DNA of 64,000 nucleotides from Sparassis latifolia (Eukaryota > Basidiomycota > Agaricomycetes > Polyporales > Sparassidaceae), in the NCBI GenBank assembly GCA_018466975.1, contig CM031559.1, positions 248,001-312,000 on the forward strand, written 5' to 3'. The position numbers were made by a program, and so were the translations under genes. Position 1 is the stretch's first letter; each line of letters starts with the position of its first letter. This document shows positions 47,290 to 63,916 of this stretch, piece after piece. The notes under the pieces were generated by a model. It did not search any database, was not told the origin of the DNA, and was given only the letters and a program-made list of their open reading frames with translations.

Positions 47290-48640
47290 GAAAGGAAATG
47301 CTGGAGCGATGGGCCCACCACCATAGGAGTATTTCTGAGTGATCAGCCCACCGCCATAGTGCTACTATTATATAGGCATGGGCCCACCGCCACGGTGATA
47401 GTTCTGAGCGATTGGCCCACTGCCATAGGTGTATTTTTGAGCAATCGGCTGACTGCCACTGGGGCTATTTTACAGCCATCGGCCAACCACCATAGGTAGT
47501 GTTCTGAGTGATGGGCCCACTGCCATAGGTAGTGTTCTGAGCGATGGGCCCACCGCCATAGGTAGTGTTCTGGGCGATGGGCCCACCGTCACTGGGGCTA
47601 TTATACAGCCATCGGCCGACTGCCATAGGTAGTGTTCTGAGCGATGGGCCCACCGCCACTGGGGCTATTATACAGCCATCGGCCGACCACCATAGGTAGT
47701 GTTCTGAGCGATGGGCTCACCACCATAGGTAGTGTTCTGGGCGATGGGCCCACCACCATAGGTAGTGTTCTGAGCGATGGACCCACCGCCATAGGTAGTG
47801 CTTTGAGCGATGGGCCCACCACCATAGGTAGTGTTCTGGGCGATGGGCCCACCGTCACTGGGGCTATTATACAGCCATCGGCCGACTGCCATAGATAGTG
47901 TTCTGAGCGATGGGCCCACCGCCACTGGGGCTATTATACAGCCATCGGCCGACCACCATAGGTAGTGTTCTGAGTGATGGGCCCACCGCCACTGGGGCTA
48001 TTATACAGCCATCAGCCGACCACCATAGGTAGTGTTCTGAGCGATGAGCTCACCGCCATAGGTAGTGTTCTGGACAATGGGCCCACCACCACTGAGGCTA
48101 TTATACAGCCATCGGCCGACCACCATAGGTAGTGTTCTGAGCGATGGGCCCACCACCATAGGTAGTGTTCTGAGCGATGGGCCCATCACCACTGGAGCTA
48201 TTATACAGCCATCGGCCGACTGCCATAGGTGATGTTCTGAGCAATCGGCCCACTGCCATAGGTATATTTCTGACCAATCGGCCCACCGCCATGATGCTAT
48301 TATACAGCCATCGGCCCATCGCCACCGTGGTAGTACTGAGCGATCGGCTGACTGCCCGGGAGTAAGTTCTGAGCTATCGGCCGACCACCTCGGGGCTACT
48401 ATACAGCCATCGGCCCACCGCCATAGGTAGTGTTCTGAGTGATGGGTGTTATTCTGAGCAGTGGGCCCACCGCCATAGGGGTACTTCTGAGCAGTGGGCC
48501 CATCATCATAATGCTATTATTTAGTGATGGGCTGACCGCCATAGGGGTATCTCTGAACAGTGGGCTCACCGACATGGTGTTATTAGTCAGTGATTGATTC
48601 ACCATTATAATGCTGGCAGTGCCTGGACTCAGCAAGACAC
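47290..48640 (+). repeat. Left outer array of about 33-bp units
   Basis: Dozens of tandem units with the core GGGCCCACCGCCATAGG and TAGTGTTCTGAGCGA, mixed with a variant ending in GGGGCTATTATACAGCCATC. Because 33 is a multiple of three, all frames give long 11-residue-periodic open frames; these are not genes. Confidence 0.92.
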
Positions 48641-48724
48641 CTAATCGCTAACCTGACACTACATCTCTGGTGGAGTTTTTACAACATGGAGTCCTGCCTG
48701 AAACTTATTGTAGCTGTTGTATAG

Positions 48725-50120
48725 AGTGCAGTGCCACCATTTTATGAGTTCCTGATATATGGTGAACCATGGCTTTACATTCTAGTGATGGTGAGACTCA
48801 AGCTGCCAAAAAGTCGCCAACCTGGCTGTCCTTCTCTGGCGAAGTGTGTTAAACTTGGAGGACTATTTGAAACTTGTAGCAGAGAATTTATAAAGTTAAA
48901 TTCCATCATTTTATAAGTTTCTAGTATATGGCGAGCCATGGCTTTACATCCTGGTAATGATGTGACTTAACTAGTAAAAAACTCACCAACCTGGCTCTCC
49001 TTCTTTGGTGAAGTTTGTTAAACTTGAAGAACTGTCTGAAACTTGTGGAAGAGGACTTATAAAGTTAAATTCCATCATTTTATGAGTTCGTAGTATATGG
49101 TGAGCCATGGCTTTACATCCTGGTGATGGTGAGACTCAATTTGCCAAAAAGTCGCCAACCTGGCTCTCTTTCTCTGGCAAAGTTTATTAAACTTGGAGGA
49201 CTGTCTGAAACTTGTAGCAGAGAATTTATAAAGTTAAATTCCATCATTTTATGAGTTCGTAGTATATGGTGAGCCATGGCTTTACATCCTGGTGATGGCG
49301 AGACTCAATTTGCCAAAAAGTCGCCAACCTGGCTGTCCTTCTCTGGCGAAGTTTATTAAACTTGGAGAACTGTCTGAAATTTGTAGAAGAGGATTTATAA
49401 AGTGCAGTGCTGCCATTCTATGAGTTCCTAGTATATGGCGAGCCATGGCTTTACATTCTGGTGATGGTGTGACTCAACTAGTAAGAAAGTCGCCAACCTG
49501 GCTCTCCTTCTTTGGTGAAGTTTGTTAAACTTGAAGGACTGTCTGATACTTGTAGTAGGGGATTTATAAAGTGAAGTGCCACCATTCTATGAGTTTCTGG
49601 TATATGGCGAGCCATGGCCTCACATTCTGGTGAAGGTGAGACTCAACCAGTAAAAAACTCAGCAATCTGACTCTCCTTCTGTAGTAAAGTTTGTCAAACT
49701 TGGAGAACTGTCTGGGATTGATAGTAGCTGTAGCATCAAGTGAAGCACCGTCATTGTTTGAGTTTCTTGTAGATGGGAACTATGGCTTAATATCCTGATA
49801 ATGGCTAGACTCAACCGATAAACATATCGCTAACCTGGCTCTTCTTCTCTGATGAAGTTAGGCAAACTTGAAGCACTGTCTGGAATTTATAGTAGACATT
49901 TCATAATGTGAAGTGCCATCACTTTCTGAGTTCCTGATCAATGGTGAGCTATAGCTTCATATCCTGATAATAGCTAGACTTAACCAGGAAAAGAATGACC
50001 AATCTGGCACTTGTTCTCTGATAAAGGTTGTCTAACTTAAAGCACTGTTTAAAAATTGAAGTAAATGTTATATCAAGTGGTGCCAGCATTTCATGAGTTC
50101 CTTATAGATGGTGAGCCACA
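48725..50120 (+). repeat. Left inner array of about 169-bp units
   Basis: Eight to nine head-to-tail copies recur every 167-170 nt, marked by GAGCCATGGCTTTACAT (near 48765, 48931, 49101, 49270, 49440 and onwards). Copies degrade toward the core. Confidence 0.9.
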
Positions 50121-51350
50121 GGGAAAATGTAACTGGCAATCTGATACTTTTTTTTTCACATACACTGATGAATTTCATATGATATAAAGTACTAACTATA
50201 AGTTGTAGCAGTAGCTATATACTGTGATGTCCTTTTATATGGACTTCTGGCTGATGTCAGGCTGTGTTTATACATTTTGGCAAAGTGTGGATGCACTGAG
50301 ATTCAATGCTGACAATCTGCTATTTATTATAAAGTGAAGTATCTAAGCCTTTCAAAACTTAGAGCAGCAGTTGCATTACTGTTCAATGCCAGTGCTGTAT
50401 GACTTCGTAGTTGGTTTTGAGCCACATATAATCATCCTAAATGCACTCACAAGTTAGCATGCTAACCGGCTGTGATAATCTTATATATGTATAATATGGA
50501 AGAGTGACTAAATCTTACAACAGCAGTTGTATGCTCTCAATTAGAAGCCTTGCATTACTTCTTGAAGTTTAGCAAGATACACACAGCCATTCTAATGATC
50601 TGTGAACACTTTGAGAAGTTCAGCATACAACTTACCATTTCTCTGCATGATACTATGTATAATAAAGTACAACACTTTATATGCAAAATATGATGTTGTG
50701 GTTAGTTTTGATTGTAATCACTTAGTGTTATGTGAAGAATTCAATATTGTCTACCTTTAATGAACTTCACGTGACTTGCTGAACTGGTCAAGGAATCACA
50801 CTTTCCTTTTTAGTCTCCGAGTGCACACACATCTACATGAACATAATGGCTCCTATATGTGTTTTCTTCTATATATTTGAGATTCTTCTTCAATACATTT
50901 TTCTATCTACATTAAAGGATGGTGATTACATAGACCTTATATCAGAGCTAGATAGATTCTTGACACACTTATAAGAAGTCTATAGAGCTTAGAGTGAAAT
51001 ATTGCTAACTCTTCGGAAGTGAACTTTGCTGTTTTTTGAGAAGTAAAGCTTGCCAATCACTTAACATTACAGTTGACTACATGTTGTCTTGAAAAAGATA
51101 CATCTGTCATTTTCTAACAAATGTCTGGCATTTACTTATATGAAAAGCAAAACACACTTCATAAACTTAAGTGTAGCTCTCTCCAAAGAATTACACTTAA
51201 TTGTTATTGAGAATTAATAGCTGTTAAGTCACAATATGATATTGCTACTCCAAGTTGCAGTTCATACTCCACAGTATATAACTTTGGCCATAAGTTTCAG
51301 ATAATACTCCATTGCATACAGACTTCATTACAGAAGCAGCTAGTCGTTTA
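50121..51350. other. AT-rich unique core of the foldback element
   Basis: About 1.2 kb without long ORFs or recognisable genes, lying between the two inverted inner arrays. Confidence 0.7.
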
Positions 51351-52300
51351 GCATTTTTATGTGTGAAACCATGGCTGGCCATCAATTAGGAACTCATAAC
51401 ATGGTGGCCCTTCACTTTATATAACAGCTGTTAGCAATTCCAGACAGTGCTTCAAGTTGAATTAACTTTACCAGAGAAGGACCGCCAGGTTAGTGGAGAA
51501 TCACCAGATTAAGTCTAGCCATCCTCAGAATGTGAAGCCATGGCTCAACGTCTATTAGAAACTCATGAAATGGTGGTGCTTTACTTTATATACCAACTAC
51601 TATAAATTCCAGATAGTGCTCCAAGTTTTGTGAACTTTGTCAGAGAAGGAGAGCCAAATTGCTGAGTTTTTTACTGATTGAGTCTCACCTTCACCAGAAT
51701 GTGAGGCCATGGCTCGCCATATACCAGGAACTCATAGAATGGTGGCACTTCACTTTATAAATCCCCTACTACAAGTATCAGACAGTCCTCCAAGTTTAAC
51801 AAACTTCACCAAAGAAGGAGAGCTAGGTTGGCGAGGTTTTTACTAGTTGAGTCACACCATTACAAGGATGTAAAGCCATGGCTCGCCATAGACTACGAAC
51901 TCATAAAATGATGGAATTTAACTTTATAAATTCTCTGCTACAAGTTTCAGACAGTCCTCCAAGTTTAACAAATGGCACCAGAGAAGGAGAGCCAGGTTGG
52001 CGACTTTCTTACTAGTTGAGTCACACCATCACCAGAATGTAAAGCCATGGCTCGCCATATACTAGGAACTCATAGAATGGCAGCGCTGCACTTTATAAAT
52101 CCTCTTCTACAAATTTCAGACAGTTCTTCAAGTTTAATAAACTTCACCAGAGAAGGACAGCCAGGTTGGCGACTTTTTGGCAAATTGAGTCTCGCCATCA
52201 CCAGAATGTAAAGCCATTGTTCACCATATATCAGAAACTCATAAAATGGTGGCACTGCACTCTATACAACAGCTACAATAAGTTTCAGGCAGGACTCCAT
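51351..52300 (-). repeat. Right inner array of about 169-bp units, inverted
   Basis: About six units with ATGTAAAGCCATGGCTCGCC, the reverse complement of the left-arm marker, at roughly 168-nt spacing (51374, 51541, 51710, 51879, 52046, 52214). Confidence 0.9.
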
Positions 52301-52329
52301 GTTGTAAAAACTCCACCAGAGATGTAGTG

Positions 52330-53062
52330 TCAGGTTAGCGATTAGGTGTCTTGCTGAGTCCAGGCACTGCCAGTATTATAATGGTCAACCAATCACTGAC
52401 TAATAACACCATGTCAGTGAGCTCAGTGGCAGTAGGCCCATCTTTCATCTGATACTCTTGGAGATGGGCCCACTGCTCAGCTATTGTACTCTGGCTATAG
52501 GCCTATTGGTGGCGATAACATGCTCTGGTGATGGCCAACCCTCTGACCTTTGGTGGTGAGCCCATTCTTCATCTTACACTCATGGTGATGGGCCCACTAC
52601 TCATTGATCATACTTTGGCGGTGGGCCTATTGCTCAGAGAAACATGCTGTGATGATGGGCAACACTCTGACCTTTGGCAGTGGGCCCATTCTTCATCTTA
52701 CACTCGTGGCGATGAGCCCACTGCTCCTTGATTATACTCTAGTGGTGGGCCCATTGATGGCGACAACATGCTTTGGTGATGGCCAACCCTCTGACCTTTG
52801 ACTACTCTGATGGTGGGCCCATTGCTGGGAGAAACATGCCCTGGCGATGGCCAACTCTCTGGCCTTTGGCAGTGGGCTGATTGCTGGCGAAAACATGTTC
52901 TGGTGATGATCTATGCCATAGGTGCTTGCACTAAGGCCCTGACTGAGGGTACTTTGGCGATGGGCCCATTTCTGGCAGTAACATGCTCTGACGATGGCCA
53001 ACCCTCTGACCTTTGGCAGTGGGCCCATCCTTCATCTTACACTCTTGACGGTGGGCCCACTG
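52330..53062 (-). repeat. Right outer array, inner part
   Basis: Units with GTGGGCCCA and variants such as GGTGATGGCCAACCCTCTGA, broader and more degenerate than the left outer array. It is interrupted at 53062 by the gypsy element. Confidence 0.8.
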
Positions 53063-53703
53063 TGTTACGCGGCAGCGAAACACGAGCGTCTAGTCAAGTC
53101 GTCACGAGACAAGGTCTTAGTCTAAGACACAAGTCCGTTCAAGTGACACTTCTGGCGATGTCCTCGCACTGAAGGTCGATCAGAGTTCGTTCTTATGACT
53201 CGTAGTAGCTGTCTGCTACTGACGGTCGATCTCAGTCAAAGGCAAGTGAAAAGCTGGTTTAATGGTAACCAGGTCGAGATGGGGATCCAGCTCGACAAGG
53301 TCGTTTACTTATACAAAAGGTATCCGCAGTACTACGCAGTAATGCGAGATCGTTCATTGGCTAGATAAGGTGAAACGATATCTGGGCAAGGTAACAGCGA
53401 GGAAGTAATATGTATGAGAAAGCTGAGTAAGGTCGTGAGAGATAATCAGTACTAATGGGGATAACGAGTCGTGTATCAGAACGAGGTAAAGACGAGGCGT
53501 ACATGCACGTCTTGCATGCGCGATAAGAAGAAGGTCCGGAGTTGGATCCGGTGTAACCCTAGACTAGGGGTTCTGGACATCTGGGTAAAGAATCGGAGGT
53601 TGCGCTCCAATGAGTCACGTGTTGGATCACGTGGTCTGGTAACGTAAAGGGAACAAGGAAAAGAAAAAGAAAAGACGCGCCACAAGTGGGGAGCGTTGTA
53701 ACA
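53063..53703 (-). repeat. 3' LTR of the gypsy element
   Basis: 641 bp, TG...CA ends, nearly identical to 60376-61011. Only 47 nt separate it from the stop codon of the last ORF. Confidence 0.95.
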
Positions 53704-53750
53704 TCAGCTCCCGTCTAACGTTTCTTGTCCCACAAGAAATATTGTGATCT

Positions 53751-54491
53751 TCATCGCCGTCGGGCAGTCGCGACATAATGATCTCCTCCACATCTGTAGC
53801 ATGTCCGCCGGCTGGTTCGTGATCCTTGTTTGGGGATACGTCCATTCCTGTAGGGATGACTGCGACGCGAAGAAGTGGATGCAGTCGAGAAAGATGGTTG
53901 GGATAACGGAGATCGTCCACTGGGTACGTGCGAACGAGGAGGGCGAGGTCGAACGGGAATTGGTTCTGGCGACGAGCGAGGGGTGGATGCGGGTATTCCA
54001 TTAGTGGTGTATCCGAGGATGTGTCCGATGTCTTCGTCCCCATGCTCCCTCCAAATCTCCTGTGCTGTACGAGTGACCGTACTGCGCATCAACGACCAGA
54101 CTTGGTTGACTCTGGTTCGGGCTCTACTCGTCCTTTCTTCTGCTGCGATGAGCTCTTGTCTGGCCGTCTGCATCCACTCGACCATTTCTAATGCTCGTTG
54201 CATGGAAACCACCACTTGTCGATCTTGCGGGCGATTTCGTAAGGCGACGAGGATATCTGTGAAGTCGACAGGAACACGGATAGCCGAGACCAGACGTGTG
54301 GCAAATTCTTGTTCGTCCGATGCGTGACTGAGTTCGATAGAAGGTGAGGGCGATGAGGTGCGGATAAAGGGTGTCTGTGCTCGAGAGGGTACTCCATTGA
54401 CAAGCGTGGGCGATGCGGGTATGCTCATAATTGTGGAGGCGACTTCAGCGAGTATATTGTGAACAAGGTCGTCTATAGCGGAAGTGGGCAT
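53751..54491 (-). CDS. Gypsy 3' ORF: helical, basic, zinc-knuckle-like protein
   Basis: 246 residues from ATG 54491. The N-terminal part is Ser/Pro/Thr-rich (IMSIPASPTLVNGVPSRAQT). Residues about 60-145 look helical (RALEMVEWMQTARQELIAAE and TRVNQVWSLMRSTVTRTAQE). A proline/serine/arginine-rich segment follows (EPIPVRPRPPRSHVPSGR), then a basic tail ending CYRCGGDHYVATARRR. That tail resembles a retroviral zinc knuckle, C-x2-C-x3-H, with the last ligand missing. This is the layout of a nucleocapsid-like nucleic-acid binder, but the element already has a gag with its own knuckle. The frame is fully open although pol is broken. I cannot assign it to a named family; a role in RNA packaging or host interaction is inference. 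Confidence 0.72.
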   Translation of the reverse strand: MPTSAIDDLVHNILAEVASTIMSIPASPTLVNGVPSRAQTPFIRTSSPSPSIELSHASDEQEFATRLVSAIRVPVDFTDILVALRNRPQDRQVVVSMQRALEMVEWMQTARQELIAAEERTSRARTRVNQVWSLMRSTVTRTAQEIWREHGDEDIGHILGYTTNGIPASTPRSSPEPIPVRPRPPRSHVPSGRSPLSQPSFSTASTSSRRSHPYRNGRIPKQGSRTSRRTCYRCGGDHYVATARRR

Positions 54492-54517
54492 TGATGATAT
54501 GTCGTTTTCTCCCCCTT

Positions 54518-58685
<4,168 letters not shown>

Positions 58686-58695
<10 letters not shown>

Positions 58696-60038
58696 AATTG
58701 GGTTTGTTCTTCATCAGTCATGTCGTTGAAGATGTTTCGCACATAGGCGATCTGTTCCTCTCTGGTTTCTTCCTTCAACGTCTCCTTCTTCTGTGCGAGG
58801 TCTTCTCGCATCTTCTTGATCCATGTGATCGTGTCTGTGTCTAACCCGGGCTGTATCATTCTAGCACGGGTGAAACTTCCAGACTGGGGGTGGAATTGTC
58901 TGTCGTTGGCTATATGGCCCTTCTTTCCGCATAGGAAACATAATCCTTCTTTCATTCTCTTTTGTCGCTCGTCCGGGGATAAGCGCGAGATATTGACACG
59001 ATCAACATCCATCGTGTTTGGATCCTTTGCAGAAGCCGAGTAGTAGGGACGATGGACAGATCGGCCCTTTCCTCGCGTCGTCGTAGTGGTTCTCGCGAAG
59101 ATCTGAGCAGATCTCCATTGGTTATCAAACCGCGAGGCGTATTTGTACCACTTGTCAAGTGTCTTGGGCATGGTTTCCATCCCATATATCCTTTGTCGGA
59201 GTGGGTCGTTAAGCCCCCACTTGAAATACTCGATATTTCCGGCATCTTCTAGTTTCGCCTTGGATTCAAGCGATCGGAATCCAGCAATGTAGTCGTCCGC
59301 AGTACGAGTTCCTTGCTTGATGTTACGCAGCAAGGTACGAGCGGTTTCTTCAATATTTTCATCGCCAAATGCTTTGTTCACACTCGCAATGAAGTCTCTC
59401 CAACTCCCATAAGAAAGGAAGTCGTCATTGGTAAGTTCCGTTTCTATGAAGCTCTGTGCCCATGATCCTGCTGTTCCTCCTTGCATGTGCGATAGCACGA
59501 ATGCGATCTTCTGATTGTCCTCCTGGTAGACATGGCTATTTCTGGCCATGTAATTCTTGCATTGGTTTATAAATTCCCTAAGCTTCGAATGGTCTGAACC
59601 GTTGAAGATCTCGGGTTTTCTAAAACCAAGTTCCTTCTGGCTAACATGGTGATGTCCTTCATCCATGGTAACTGTAGCCATCGGTGGTATGTAATCGGGT
59701 ACAATTGGTGCAAGAGTTGGTTGGGGTGCAGGATTCTGGGCAGGGGGGTTCCAAGGGGCGTCTGGTCTTTCTCCTGGATAGGAGGTCGTTATACCGCTGT
59801 TCATGATGTGCTGGAGCACTATTCCACCAAGATTATGGGGAAGTGTCCTTTCAAATTCCTCTGGGAGTAGTCGGTTGTGATTGTCTGGCCTGATGAATAC
59901 AGGCCTTCCTCCTATAAAATGTGCATTTCGTTCTGTGCTCCACTCCGCTTGGGATGGGAGGTGCTCGCGGTACTGCTCCGGAAGAGCGGTCGGGTTGATG
60001 TAGTTAAAATCCAGCGTGGATAAATTCTTCTGTGTGGC
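58686..60038 (-). CDS. gag: Gypsy gag polyprotein
   Basis: The frame is open from 60038 to the TGA at 58686 (450 codons). Residues from 59819 are the clearest: [20 protein letters not shown] is the capsid start, then [39 protein letters not shown] and [20 protein letters not shown], which is gypsy capsid with a retrotrans_gag core. The zinc knuckle is [14 protein letters not shown]: the fourth ligand is Arg, not Cys. No ATG lies in frame upstream of 59819; the open frame begins right after a TAG at 60039, so the true start is lost or altered. The protein would form the particle shell and, through the frameshift site at its end, supply gag-pol. Confidence 0.82.
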
Positions 60039-60375
60039 CTATGTCTACACGTAGACTGCACACCGCCCCAACTAAGTGGGTTCGCTCGCCGCCGGCTAAC
60101 AAGCCCGTAGAGTGTCTTCTGTCTTCAAACTGATACACCTATTTGCTGATTGCTCGAGTGATTACCTCAGCCTCCTCGGCCTATTGGTCTCTCGGACAGA
60201 CCCTCTCCGAAGATGAGTGATCAGTCTATCCTTCAGCTACCTCGATTACAGAGTAATCTCAAACGGTGCTTTAGCAATCGAATCGGGTGTATCGCTCAGT
60301 CTTCAAGGTTCGGTCCGTCGGTAGTTCGTTGTTAGACTCTAGGAAGTCACAGAGAGTAATAAGATCTCGACCTAA
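60039..60375 (-). other. Gypsy leader between 5' LTR and gag
   Basis: 337 nt that should contain the primer-binding site next to 60375 and the packaging signal. I could not match the first bases to a tRNA 3' end by eye. Confidence 0.5.
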
Positions 60376-61011
60376 TGTTACGCGCAGCGAAACACGAGCA
60401 TCTAGTCAAGTCGCCACGAGACAAGGTCTTAGTCTAAGACACAAGTCCGTTCAAGTGACACTTCTGGCGATGTCCTCGCACTGAAGGTCGATCAGAGTTC
60501 GTTTATGACTCGTAGTAGCTGTCTGCTACTGACGGTCGATCTCAGTCAAAGGCAAGTGAAAAGCTGGTTTAATGGTAACCAGGTCGAGATGGGGATCCAG
60601 CTCGACAAGGTCGCTTATTTATACAAAAGGTATCCGCAGTACTACGCAGTAATGCGAGATCGCTCATTGGCTAGATAAGGTGAAACGATATCTGGGCAAG
60701 GTAACAGCGAGGAAGTAATATGTATGAGAAAGCTGAGTAAGGTCGTGAGAGATAATCAGTACTAATGGGGATAACGAGTCGGTATCAGAACGAGGTAAAG
60801 ACGCAGGCGCACATGCACGCCTTGCATGCGCGATAAGAAGAAGGTCCGGAGTTGGATCCGTGTAACCCTAGACTAGGGTTCTGGACATCTGGGTAAAGAA
60901 TCGGAGGTTGCGCTCCAATGAGTCACGTGTTGGATCACGTGGTCTGGTAACGTAAAGGGAACAAGGAAAAGAAAAAGAAAAGACGCGCCACAAGTGGGGA
61001 GCGTTGTAACA
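60376..61011 (-). repeat. 5' LTR of the gypsy element
   Basis: 636 bp, near-identical to 53063-53703; small indels and about a dozen substitutions separate the two. Confidence 0.95.
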
Positions 61012-61333
61012 CACTGCTCAGAAGTACCCCTATGGCAGTGGGCCCACTGCTCAGAAGTACCTCTATGGCAGTGGGCCCACTGCTCAGAAGTACCTCTATG
61101 GCGGTGGGCCCACTGCTCAGAATAACATCTATGACAGTGGGCCCACTGCTCAGAAGTACCCCTATGATGGTGGGCCCACTGCTCAGAATATCACCTATGG
61201 CGGTGGGCCCACTGCTCAGAAGTGCCTCTATGGTGGTGGGCCCATTGCTCAGAACTACCCCCATGGCGGTGGGCCTATCACTCCAGCCTTCCCTTCATCG
61301 CCATGGGCCCATCGCTGACAGCTCTCTACACAA
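61012..61333 (-). repeat. Right outer array of the foldback element, distal part
   Basis: About eight units of 30-33 bp with GTGGGCCCACTGCTCAGAA and a variable ATGGCGG stretch, the inverse of the left outer array. It begins with the second copy of the gypsy target duplication. Confidence 0.88.
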
Positions 61334-61429
61334 ACCGATGGGCCGATGTCCACTGGCAGTCCAGTTCATGACAATGTCAGGGTAAATGGGAGTTCAGTTC
61401 AGGTAACATGACTGAAAGGTGTGGTCCAG

Positions 61430-63916
61430 GATGACAAGGGTGGAGAGTACATGTCCAATGTCTGTATACAGTTTACTCAGGAGGCAGGGATTGAGCGCAG
61501 ACATACCACGCGCAATAGACCACAGCAGAATGGAGTTGCAGAGCGAGCTAATCGCACAATGGACAATGACATCACTGCTATGCTAGCAGAGTCTAAACTG
61601 CCCCCTTCCTTCTGGGGAGAATGCATTGCATCTATGGTGCATGTCTGGAACCGTCTGCCTACAGCAGTGGTGAAGGGTGCAACTCCCTATGAGCTGTGGT
61701 ACAAGCGGAAGCCAGATGTCAGCCATCTTCATGTTTGGGGCTGTACTGCCTATGTGCATGTGCAGCAGGATCAGCGTACAGGTCTGGGACCACACATGCA
61801 GAAATGCATGTTTATTGGTTATCCTGCAGGATACAAGGGGTGGAAGTTCTACAATCCTGACACCAAAAAGACTATAATCTCAGAATGTGCTGATTTTGAT
61901 GAGCACTACTTCCCTGGCCTCAAATGCACTCCTGATATTCCTCCTCCACCCCCTATGTCATTTCCACCTGCAGACATTATTCCTCTACCTGTAGCACCTG
62001 TACCTGGACAGGATTTAGGAGGAGATGATGCACATGTGCCAAATCCTATACCTGGTCCAGTTGCTTCAGAAGCTGATCCACCTGCACCAACTGCACCACC
62101 TGCACCTGAGCATCCAGTAACTCCACCACCTCCAGATCCTTCAGAGCATCATAGAGTTCTAACTCCTCCTCCATTTGAACCTATAGATCATCGTCCAATT
62201 GCTTAGTGCCAGGTACCTCGCAACATTAGGCCCACCTGGAAAATGCGAACTTCACCACCACCTGTGCAGGATGCAGAGTCTGAGGACGAGTTGGATGTGA
62301 TAGATGCAGATGCTGACTTTGTTGAAGTCCAGTTTGCTGGTCTATCTGCTGGAGCAGACCCTCGGACCTATAAACAGGCTATGGGCAGTCCTGATGCTGA
62401 TAAGTGGCAGTAAGCAGCCAATGAAGAGATTGTGTCTCTAATGGCCAATAACACATGGGACATTGTTCCACTGCCACCAGGCAAAAGGGCAATAGGCTCA
62501 GGCTGGGTGTTCAAGGTGAAGCACAATGCAGATGGTTCTGTAGAGCGCTATAAAGGCAGATTAGTCGCCAAGGGTTACAGTCAACACCCTGGCTTTGACT
62601 ACACAGAAGTCTTTGCTCCCACATTCCGTCAACCTGCATTGCACCTTATTCTAGCTCTCGCTGCAGCAGAGGATCTAGAACTTCGCTCTGTGGATATCTC
62701 ATCTGCCTTCCTAAATGGAGACTTGGAGGAAAAGATCTACATGCAACAACCTGAGGGGTTTCACCAGGGTGGTCCAGAAATGGTTTGCAGGCTAAATAAG
62801 TCACTCTATGGCTTGAAGCAAGGTGCACGCCAGTGGAACAAGAAGCTTCATGAGGTGCTCACCAAAATGGGCTTCACTCGTCTTCAGTCTGACAGAAGCA
62901 TCTATGTGTACATTAGGGGAGATGTGTGCATTATTGTCCCAGTCTTTATAGATGATATGACACTTGCTTCAAAGTCCAAGAAGGCACTTGATGACACTGT
63001 TAAGGAGTTAAAGTCATATTTTAAACTCCGAGACCTTGGATCTACCCAGTTTCTGCTGGGCATAGACATCAAAAGAGACCATGCAAAGCATACCATTTCA
63101 CTCTCACAGCACCAGTATATAGTGGATATGCTGGAGCATTATGGTCTCTCTGACTGCAAGTCTGTCAGCACTCATATGGATCCTGGAGCAGAGCTTTCAA
63201 AGGCCCTTGCACCTCAGACACAGGAAGAGGCAGAATATATGCACAAAGTGCCTTTTCTCAGTGCTGTAGGGGCACTGATGTATTTGGCCATCACCACTCA
63301 TCCAGACATCATGTTTGCCATTGGATGTCTTGCGCATTTTAATGCCAATCCTGGTCCTGCACATTGGATTGCTGTGAAGCATGTCTTCCACTATCTGAAG
63401 GGCACAATGGACTTAAGGCTGCACTATGGTCCCAGTGATGTAAAGGAGTTCTTCCTAACCTACACAGACTCAGACTTTGGTGGTGAGAGGGATAACCATC
63501 GCTCCACTGGTGGTTACCTTGTAAAAGTGGGCACGGGTGCTATTAGCTGGAGTAGCAAGCTTCAGTCCCTTATTGCCCAATCCACCACAGAAGCCGAGTA
63601 CATTGCTGCAGTTGAAGCAGGAAAGGAAATTCTCTGGATATGTAATCTTCTCACAGAACTGAGGTATACAGTGTCCAAAGCCTCTACAATTTACATGGAC
63701 AATCAGTCTGCAATCAGTGTCTCTAAAAATCCAGAACATCATGGCAGAATGAAGCACTTAGATCTGCACTTCTTCTGGCTTCGAGACACTGTGGAGGCAG
63801 GTCGAATTGCACCAGTATATATTCCTACTGCAGAGATGATAGTGGACATTTTGACAAAGCCCTTGCCAGCGGCAAAGATTATCTACTGCCACGAGATAAT
63901 GGGCTTGAGGATCTAA
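61430..63916 (+). pseudogene. pol: Copia pol, 3' half: C-terminal integrase, reverse transcriptase, RNase H
   Basis: Resumes with DDKGGEYMSN (second integrase Asp), then RPQQNGVAERANRTM (catalytic Glu) and a proline-rich linker. TAG at 62204-62206 and TAA at 62412-62414 interrupt the linker. From 62432 a 494-residue frame is intact: WDIVPLPPGKRAIGSGWVFK, RYKGRLVAKGYSQHPGFDYT, the palm VDISSAFLNGDLEEKIYMQQ, SLYGLKQGARQWN and FIDDMTLAS (the YVDD-type catalytic box), then RNase H TDSDFGGERDNHRSTGGYL, STTEAEYIAAVEAGKE and YMDNQSAISVSKNPEHHGR. The end is TKPLPAAKIIYCHEIMGLRI and the stop TAA is at 63914-63916. The RT part is well preserved although the element is dead. Confidence 0.92.

Noticed and set aside
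47272..48635. Several 60-85 residue ORFs on both strands rich in GPSLRTLPMAV or GPTTIGSVLSD
   Set aside because: They are frame translations of the 33-bp repeat (11-residue period) and occur on both strands at once.
47290..48640. CRISPR-like regular repeats
   Set aside because: There are no unique spacers between units; this is a plain tandem array inside a eukaryotic transposon.
48731..52255. Two 61-residue ORFs (48731-48916 plus, 52070-52255 minus) with nearly the same peptide MPPFYEFLIYGE
   Set aside because: They are the outermost 169-bp units of the two inverted arms; the unit length is not a multiple of three and other copies are not open.
53063..53172. 65-residue ORF repeated in both LTRs (ETRASSQVVTRQGLSLRHKS)
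   Set aside because: Present only because the LTRs are duplicated; it lies antisense to the element and has no features of a protein.
60935..61385. ORFs of 109-117 residues with LLSSGPTAIEV / GPLLRSTSMAV repeats
   Set aside because: Same 33-bp repeat array; one of them reads into the LTR.
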